DNA of 64,000 nucleotides from Balaenoptera acutorostrata (Eukaryota > Chordata > Mammalia > Artiodactyla > Balaenopteridae). Where the stretch lies: the NCBI RefSeq assembly GCF_949987535.1, contig NC_080074.1, forward strand, positions 42,515,641-42,579,640. The letters are read 5' to 3'. Positions 57,216 to 64,000 of this stretch are shown in pieces; positions within the stretch are counted from its first letter, which is position 1; every line of letters starts with the position of its first letter. The notes under the pieces are model-generated. The model was not told the DNA's origin. It worked only from the letters and a program-made list of their open reading frames with translations, and did no database searches. The translations under genes and the position numbers were made by a program.

Positions 57216-57737
57216 ACATCTAAGCATTTTTGGGCAGAGGCAAGGAGATATGACAAACCCAGGTTTAGAAAGTTTAAATATCAATCTGAGCATAGCAACT
57301 TCCATAGGCATTGAACTTCTCTGGTTCCTGGGCTTAATTTTAGGCTTAGCACCCACAATGAAATTGCCTGGTTGCAAAGCACCTGTTATATGGGCCTTTG
57401 AAGAATACTTGACAACCGTTAATTTTGGGTAGGTGTGAAACTGTATGCTTTTTCATGTAGGGGTTTTTTTCCCCCCAGCATTTGATTTATTTTCGTTAGG
57501 AAAAGAAGTACACCAAAACATTATTCTTTTAAAGAGCATTTTTAAAGAATTCGCTATGCCATCTGAGAGTGTCAATGCCCAGACTTTAAAGTATATATTC
57601 AGAGTTTTGGCTTTGGGAGTTTCAGAGCAAAACTTTTTGTTTTCCTTTGTAATTTGGATGGGACAGCCTTGAAAGAATGTGTATACTTTTATTTAAAGCC
57701 AGTGTCCACCTCTTTCCTTCTGGGTCAATGACTTTTT

Positions 57738-58037
57738 TTTTTTAACTTTTTTTTTTTAATTTTTATTTATTTTTGGGTGTGTTGGGTCTTCGTTTCTGTG
57801 CGAGGGCTTTCTCTAGTTGCAGCGAGCGGGGGCCACTCTTCATCGCGGTGCGCAGGCCTCTCACTATCATGGCCTCTCTTGTTGCGGAGCATGGGCTCCA
57901 GACGCGCAGACTCAGTAGTTGTGGCTCACGGGCCCAGTTGCTCCGCGGCATGTGGGATCTTCCCAGACCAGGACTCGAACCCGTGTCCCCTGCATTGGCA
58001 GGCAGATTCTCAACCACTGAGCCACCAGGGAAGCCCA
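57738..58037 (-). mobile_element. CHR-type SINE in E2F7 intron 2
   Basis: The target duplication tgggtcaatgacttttt is exact over 17 bp (57,721-57,737 and 58,038-58,054), the longest perfect SINE duplication in the window. It belongs to the common subfamily without the 24-bp duplication. It is antisense to E2F7. Confidence 0.97.
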
Positions 58038-58334
58038 TGGGTCAATGACTTTTTATGGTGCCTTCAACAAGGGTACTTCTCCTACTCTAGTTAGCCCAGT
58101 AAGTGCTGTGCCCAGCTGAGCTTCCATATTTTAGTGGGTGTAGAGAAAACCTCAAATGACGCCATAGAGATTTGGGAAAGTGGTTAAAACGTTTGAAATA
58201 GAATTCACGAGCAGGGCTTATCTCACCTGTCAAAGAAACGGCACAGGAAGGGAACAGAGTGCTCCTGCGAGATGCTAGGCTGGGCTTTTGTCTCTCTTTT
58301 CACATTGCTGTGAAGTAAAGGAAGGAGGATTTCT

Positions 58335-58425
58335 AGGGCTGCCGAGAGCGTGGGATCTGGAGTCAGAGAGATCTGGGTTCGATTTCCTGCTTTACCATTT
58401 GTTAGCTTCATAACCTCGAATAAAT
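58335..58425 (+). mobile_element. MIR SINE 5' part
   Basis: Contains gtgggatctggagtcagaga followed by gatctgggttcgatttcctg and ttagcttcataacctc, the tRNA-related head and core of MIR. Confidence 0.75.
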
Positions 58426-59209
58426 ATATTTATTCAGTCTTTCAACAAATATTTATGTTTCAGGGGCTGGGGGTACAGCGGTTTAAGAAGCCTCCTAGCT
58501 TCCCTAAGCCTATTTTTTTCTTCCATAAATTGAAATTAATAAGTAGCCTCTCCTCTCTGGGTGTCTGTAAAGCACCCAGCAACCCATACTGTTCACACCT
58601 TACTCATTTGAACTGACAGCCCAAAGACGAATATGATGCAGGCCTGGCCCTCGGTTACCTGAGACACTTTCAGGGACTGACATGTAAAACTCACCAACTA
58701 GACTGTGATTTGGTAAGAGCTATAGGAGTGGGAACTAAGTGCCCCAGCAGAACAGAAGATTAAGAAAGAAATTCATGAGGAGTCTAGAGAAAGTTGGAAA
58801 GCTTCACAGAGGTAATATCTGGGCTGAGGACTTCAGCTATAAGGAAACAAGAAGGAGTAAGACGGTCATTATAGGCAGAAGAATCTATATGAGTATATGT
58901 GCTGTGGACATTCAAGAAATGTTCAAAGTTTCCAGAGTGGCCAGAAGCTAGTGGTACTTCTTGAAACCCTCTGGTGGGTGCCTGGAACAGTATCCTGTGG
59001 GTCAGTTGGCATTTAGAGGACTTATCTTTCTTGACTGTCTGATCTTCATTGCTCAAGGTCTATAGGTAGGCATGCATCTTCTTACCACTCACGGAGAAAC
59101 TTTTCTTTAAAACATAAAGGAGTTTTCAACACCATTACCCAATCTTACTGTGCCCAAGTTGTGAGATTATAAGCAAGACTCTCCTCTTCAGTTGTCTACA
59201 GTGCATTTA

Positions 59210-59850
59210 GGAATGACAAAAGTAGAAAAAGGATGGTTTGGGATGAAGAGGCGGACAACAAGGATTGAGCTGTTGGGAAGGCTTTGTGAACGAGATAACA
59301 CTTGAGCTAGGGCTTGAAGGGATGAGTGCTAAGACTTAGGCAGGTAGAGAGGAAGGAAACTAGTAAAGAATTAAATCAGCATGGTGAATTTGGGGACACG
59401 CCTAGACTTAGTGGGCATGGGTTTTCTTTGAAGGTCATTCATCTTTTGGGAGTGGTTAAAAAAGAAGGTGAGTTCAACTTGAAGCATATATTTGTACCTG
59501 TGTGATTACAGGTAAATAAATATGTGCAAGAGGCAGTTGGTTGCCTGATCTGGGAATTCACGGAAAGTCCTAGCCAGATACAAACTTGGGAATTGACAAC
59601 ATACAGTTTGGTTTTAAAGCCTTGTACGTGAGTGGGTGAGCTGCCCTGGAGAGGGCAAACAGGGAGGTGTGGAGGGCTGAGTTTCTAAGAGTGGAAAAAG
59701 AGGAGGCTGAGAAGGAACAGTCAGAAGAGAACCAAGAGAGAAAAAGGTGGTAGCTCAGAAGGACTGAGAGTTTTATAAAGCAAGTAGTCAACAGTCTTAA
59801 CTGTTGCAGTGAGGTCAAGTGCAATATTTTGCCATTGGCTTGTCAACTGA
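59210..59850 (+). repeat. Ancient mammalian interspersed repeat, family not named
   Basis: Segments ggctttgtgaacgagataac with acttgagctagggcttgaag, then gcaagaggcagttggttgcc, and ggaacagtcagaagagaacc with aagagagaaaaaggtggtag, follow the order of the same family seen at 19.3 and 45.9 kb. Related text recurs at 60,120-60,290 and 61,560-61,800. Confidence 0.5.
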
Positions 59851-60394
59851 CAGATGACCTAAGTGAGAGCAGTGGATCAGAGCAGACTGGTGGTTTGAGG
59901 AGCCCCCTGGGAGACAGGCAGGGGAAAGCCCTCCGTGTGGATTACTCATTCTGGAAAGTGCGCTCTGAAGGGAAGGAGAGTTGTTAGTCAATAGCTAGAA
60001 GGAGACGCCTCCTGACGTGCCTGTCATATTTGCAATGAGTCTTAAACAGTAGGTCTGGTTTCAGTGGGCAAAGCTTAGCCCATGGCGTTAGAGTCAACGT
60101 GATGGTGTGAGCAACGGCTCAGATGTGATAAAATTCGGGGCAGGTTTGAAGAACGAGTGGACTGTTTGGGCAAAATGTGGGACGTGCATGAGATGGGACT
60201 GGAAAAGAGGTTGGCAAAATGTCACCAAGGGCCTTGAACAGGCTGATGACTATGTACTATTTGAGGTAACATGATCAAAGCTGTATCTGAGACAGAAGCA
60301 AGACTAGAACCAAGATCTTCTAATTACCAGGTCCTTTCCATGTCAGCTTACAGCTCAGTCATAATGCTGGTATAATAAATAATAATGATGACGA

Positions 60395-60535
60395 TGGTGA
60401 TGAACACTTGCATAGCACTTCACAGACTACAAACTGCTTTCACTCTCATTATCTGATCTGATCCTCACAGCAACTGCATGGCAGGTAAGCCAAGGTGCAT
60501 CACCTCCGTTTGCACATGAGAACTGGAGAACCCGT
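60395..60535 (-). mobile_element. MIR SINE, antisense
   Basis: Contains tgcatagcacttcacagact and gatcctcacagcaactgcat, then a gcacatgagaactggag segment, in antisense MIR order. Confidence 0.7.
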
Positions 60536-61814
60536 TTCCTGGGGACTCTCTCCGGGCCCTCTCTAATTGAAGAGGTGATTTCCAGGGTGTTGCAGCTTGA
60601 CTTCCTGGCAAGCAGATCTGATGTGGAGATTAGTGTGCAGGTGGTTTATTAGGGAGTGCCCTGGGGATGGGTGCCCATTTAAGGGAAGGGAAGGCAGCAG
60701 AATTAGACAGAGGGAGAAGCAGAGCCACAGAACAGTCTCAGTGGAAGTTGGGTTTACCCCATGGGGAGTTTTGGGACGACCCCTCGGAGTAGTCCTGAGT
60801 CAGGGTAAGGGGACCAAGCTGTCACACGTCAGTGCTGCCTCTCCCAGCCACTGAGGACAGTACCGGCCTCTCGGGAAGGGGTGTGATCCCGGATGAGTCA
60901 GCCCTCTTCAGCCAAAGCGTGAAGAGGCTTACTATTGGCATTACTCCAGCAGCTGGGGAACTGAGTCATTCATTCCAGAAGTGAGCCAGCTGCATCCCAG
61001 TGTCCACCACACGGCTGGGTAGCCTTGCTGGAAAGCCTTGGAGATATATAATTTGGTCTGAACCCCTTATTTCAAAGATCTGGAAACTTGGGCCCAGACA
61101 AAATGAGCAATTTGTGTACTATCAGAAAGATATAGAGTGGAGTCAAAAACCGCTCTATTTCTGAATTCTCATTCCAATCCCCTTTCCTTTGCCTTCTACA
61201 GTGTCAGGATTGCAGGACAGACAGGCGGATGGAGCAGAGTGTGATTAGATTGCAGCTGACTTTCTGCCCACCTGAAACCTCAGAAAACAATTTGCTTGGC
61301 ATTTTTTTCTGTTGAGTAGAGGTGTGATAACGATCGTAACCTACCACGTGACGTAACTCCCCTCCTACTTTAAGTATTACTTAAACTGTAGTGAAAATAT
61401 GTCAAAGTGCTGGAGGAAATAATTCATCTGAATTGCTCCTTGGTAGGGGAAAAAGCAGGAGCTCAGTGTTCCTGGGAGGACAGGTACCATGAGGGCAGTG
61501 GAGAAGAAGGATGATTCTCTGCACCTCAACAAGCCTGGGACAAGCCCTCCACCATTGGGATACCTTTTGAAATAACTAGATAATCAAGGCCCAGTGTTCC
61601 TTGAGCACATGCAAAGGGGAAGGCATTGTGCCAAAAACTGTGAGGAATGGGACGTGTGGAACTAGCTCCCTGACCTCCAGAAGTGCACAGTCTCGTTAAT
61701 GAGATAAGACACACACCCAGGAAGTTAAATAGCAATACAGTGTGCTATGTTATATTAGCTCTGAGGGCCAGGATGGATGGTAATAAAGAACAGGAAGTGG
61801 AGCGGGGGGAGAGA
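60536..61814. other. E2F7 intron 2, mostly unassigned
   Basis: No gene or exon seen. The frame at 60,597-60,854 lacks splice context or a domain. Confidence 0.4.
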
Positions 61815-61985
61815 GAATAGCTAAGTTTTATTGAGTGCTCACTATATGCCAAGAACTATTCTCATAACTCCGGAGATCAATGTTTTTATAAACTTCATTT
61901 TCAGTTGAGAGAATTAAAGTGAGAAGGGAATTGCCTGCTCTCACCCTGCTGATAAGTAGCAGAGGCCGGTAAGCTGGCCCTACCA
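61815..61985 (-). mobile_element. MIR SINE, antisense
   Basis: Contains tttattgagtgctcactata with tgccaagaactattctca, and a later cctgctgataagtagcagag segment. Confidence 0.75.
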
Positions 61986-62179
61986 GCCCGCATGCAAAAC
62001 TGCTTCCCATGTTGCCTCTCCATAGAGGCTACTGGGGATCCGTGGCCTGCTGGATACCTTTTGCTCGAACTGCGAAAAAGATAACTTCCTCCCAGTTCAC
62101 ACCCAGGACAAGCTTACTTCTAGATGCAGAATTTTGGAAACTTCTGCTGTCAGCTATTTCTTGCCTTACCAATGACTTT

Positions 62180-62365
62180 TATACTGAATGAGGTTGTATG
62201 TGACCTTGGGCAAGGCACCCTCTGTGTGCCTCAGTTTCTTCATCTGTAGGCTAGAAAATTACTACTACCTCGGTTACAGGATTGGATGAGGAGTTAATAG
62301 GTGTAAAGTGCATGAAACAGGTATCATGTGTAGCACGTAATATGCACTCAGTACTTTCCCTTGAG
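62180..62365 (+). mobile_element. MIR SINE
   Basis: Contains tgtgaccttgggcaaggcac, gcctcagtttcttcatctgt, a ggattggatgaggagttaat segment and cacgtaatatgcactcagta, nearly the whole MIR core and 3' part. Confidence 0.88.
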
Positions 62366-62612
62366 AGTTCCCTTGTAGAAGACTTCATCATAATTGTATA
62401 CTAGTAGGGATTTGTTAAGAGATGTGAATAGATGCACTGCCTCAGGCAGGATGCTTACTGCGGCAGTGGCGTGAGAAATCGTCACCCCCATCTCCACCCC
62501 TTTCCTGTTACCCTAGGACAGAACCTCACCATGGCTAGCTGGCAGCTTCTGCTGATGTAGAGAACAAGAGTTGGCCTGCTACCACAAACTCCAGTTTCTC
62601 CCAAACAATTTT

Positions 62613-62931
62613 TTTTTAATTTATGTATTTTATTTATTTATTTTTGGCAGCGTTGGGTCTTCGTTGCTGCGCGCAGGCTTTCTCTAGTTGCAGCAAGCGG
62701 GGGCTACTCTTCGTTGTGGTGCGTGGGCTTCCCATTGCAGTGGCTTCTCTTGTTGTGGAGCACAGGCTCTAGGTGCACGGGCTTCAGTAGTTGTGGCACG
62801 CAGGCTCAGTAGTTGTGGCTCACGGGCTTAGTTGCTCTGCAGCATGTGGGATCTTCCTGGACCAGGGCTCAAACCCGTGTCCCCTGCATTGGCAGGCAGA
62901 TTCTTAACCACTGCGCCACCAGGGAAGTCCA
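62613..62931 (-). mobile_element. CHR-type SINE (long variant) in E2F7 intron 2
   Basis: Flanked by tcccaaacaatt (62,599-62,610 and 62,932-62,943). The body carries the cagtagttgtggc repeats and many CpG losses (for example cttcgttgtggtgcgtggg), so it is older than the 57.7 kb copy. Confidence 0.95.
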
Positions 62932-62944
62932 TCCCAAACAATTC

Positions 62945-64000
62945 TTTTTCCTTCTTCATATGTTGCTCGTTTATAGGAAAACACTTTTTTTAAAACCACT
63001 GTTCAGCCAAAATCCAAGCATGCAATAATCTATAGAGTGATATTGTGTGCAGGAAAGGGAGTGACAAATATGTAATTCATCCACCTTCCTAATTATGTAA
63101 AGGCACTATTACCTGGAGGTGAGTTCAACTATGGGAAGAGCAGAATCTTTCTGGGTTTGAATGGCAAAAACTTATTTTAGGGGAAAGAAATTTGTTTCAG
63201 TAACTTAGTAATTCCAAACGCGAGTTGTGTGTACTTAGTCCTTTTTCTTCATGGATTAATGGACCCATCATTAATCTTTTCTTTTAATTATCTGAGATAG
63301 TCTACTCAAAGAGTCTGGGGGAAGGTGCGAGTCCACAAACTATTACCAAGCTGCAAAACATTACGAACAGAACTTGAGAGTTTAGCACTTAGAAACCTCT
63401 ACAGTAATTCAGTTGATCCTGCCCCTGTGACATCTAAGCCTGGGCTCAGTGGTCTCTTCTTGTCAAACAAGCTGTAGGTCAAGTTGAGTGGCAAACTCAA
63501 GAGGAGAGTCACATGTGATGGGAGTTGCATATGAGTCCTATGAAGTAAGACCATGTATCAGTCTCCGGGAGTTTTCAGTCTGTGAAAAACCCTGGTCCTT
63601 CAGCAGGGGTAGTTTGAGAAGCACTGCTCTGGGGGAGTGACCTTAGGTAGCTGGGTGGTTTGAAATGTGGCATTTTGTTGGATGCCCTTCCATTAATCTG
63701 TCCTGGTAATTGCTCTATTAGCACTGGCGAACATTGAACAAAAGCATAATTGCTCTTCACTAGTTAATGCAAACTCATAAATAGTGTTTAAAAAAATATG
63801 TCACTTAGAAGCAATATGGACTCAACCCACATTTGCTCTTATTATCATCCCCGCCTATTACAAGCATCCACCAGTGACGCATAACACTCATGACTTCTTT
63901 CACAGAGGTGCCGTGAAAGATATGCTTAAAAGGAGTAGTAGCCACTCTTTGGTTCCCATGGATCCTTCTGTTTATTTTCATTAGTCCTATCCTGATATTT
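62945..64000. other. E2F7 intron 2, no recognised feature
   Basis: AT-rich. The words around 63,585-63,640 (ggggtagtttgagaagcact) faintly resemble a MER5-type end. Confidence 0.35.

Larger units (their letters stand above)
56505..64000 (+). other. E2F7: E2F7 intron 2 (continues past the window)
   Basis: At least 7.5 kb. I looked for the next coding exon (expected to begin ENIFVDRSRM in human, from memory) and did not find it, so exon 3 should lie beyond 64,000. The intron carries two antisense CHR SINEs, several MIRs, an ancient interspersed repeat at 59.2-59.85 kb, and unassigned stretches at 56,505-57,720 and 62,990-64,000. The open frames in it share no family motif. Confidence 0.7.

Noticed and set aside
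57250..57432. 60-codon hydrophobic frame in E2F7 intron 2
   Set aside because: No splice sites framing it and no similarity I recognise. The opposite strand is equally open, so it is probably chance.
56505..64000. E2F7 exon 3
   Set aside because: I searched by eye for codons matching the expected next segment (ENIFVDRS as recalled from human) and found none. A tblastn would be decisive.
1..64000. CRISPR arrays, operons, prokaryotic or proviral gene clusters
   Set aside because: The repeats present are dispersed eukaryotic transposons or simple repeats. No spaced direct-repeat array and no gag/pol/env-like block was seen.

Overview
The window is mammalian nuclear DNA, almost certainly from a cetacean or a close relative (hippopotamus not excluded). 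The evidence is sixteen tRNA-Glu-derived CHR-type SINEs, recognisable by the head ggcttccctggtggcgcag and an (AAATA)n tail, together with a cetartiodactyl-type L1 3' end. I saw no BovB LINE, Bov-A SINE or pig PRE-1 element, which argues against ruminants and pigs. Species calls rest on repeats only.

Layout. Positions 1 to about 55,000 are intergenic and contain no protein-coding gene I can support. They are a mosaic of L1 fragments, CHR SINEs, decayed MIR and L2 elements, ERVL-MaLR-type solo LTRs, two hAT-type DNA transposons, one 80-bp mariner palindrome and several microsatellites, separated by AT-rich sequence of unknown function. The largest repeat blocks are an old antisense L1 at 2.67-4.48 kb, a 5'-truncated L1 with a 17-bp target-site duplication at 32.6-35.5 kb, and a nested antisense L1 complex at 35.7-41.1 kb. 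A 3'-truncated U4 snRNA pseudogene sits inside a hAT element at 43.35 kb.

At about 55.0-56.0 kb lies a CpG island with several inverted CCAAT boxes and GC boxes. It drives a gene on the + strand. A non-coding exon ends at a GTAAGT donor after 55,744. Exon 2 (56,421-56,504) begins exactly with the start codon and encodes 28 residues that I recognise as the N-terminus of E2F7, an atypical E2F transcriptional repressor. From 56,505 to the window end is E2F7 intron 2, which contains two CHR SINEs, several MIRs, an ancient interspersed repeat and an unusual CpG-bearing segment at 57.06-57.22 kb. The rest of E2F7 lies beyond the right edge. By human synteny as I remember it, the 55 kb upstream should be the gap between E2F7 and the divergently transcribed NAV3.

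I did not find a new multi-gene system. The most interesting items are the E2F7 5' end (a short deletion relative to human, a start codon at the splice junction, a uORF, NF-Y and E2F sites), the U4 pseudogene, the mariner hairpin, a SINE subfamily marked by a 24-bp internal duplication plus a linked substitution, and the CpG-bearing intronic segment. Family names and human comparisons are from memory and were not searched.
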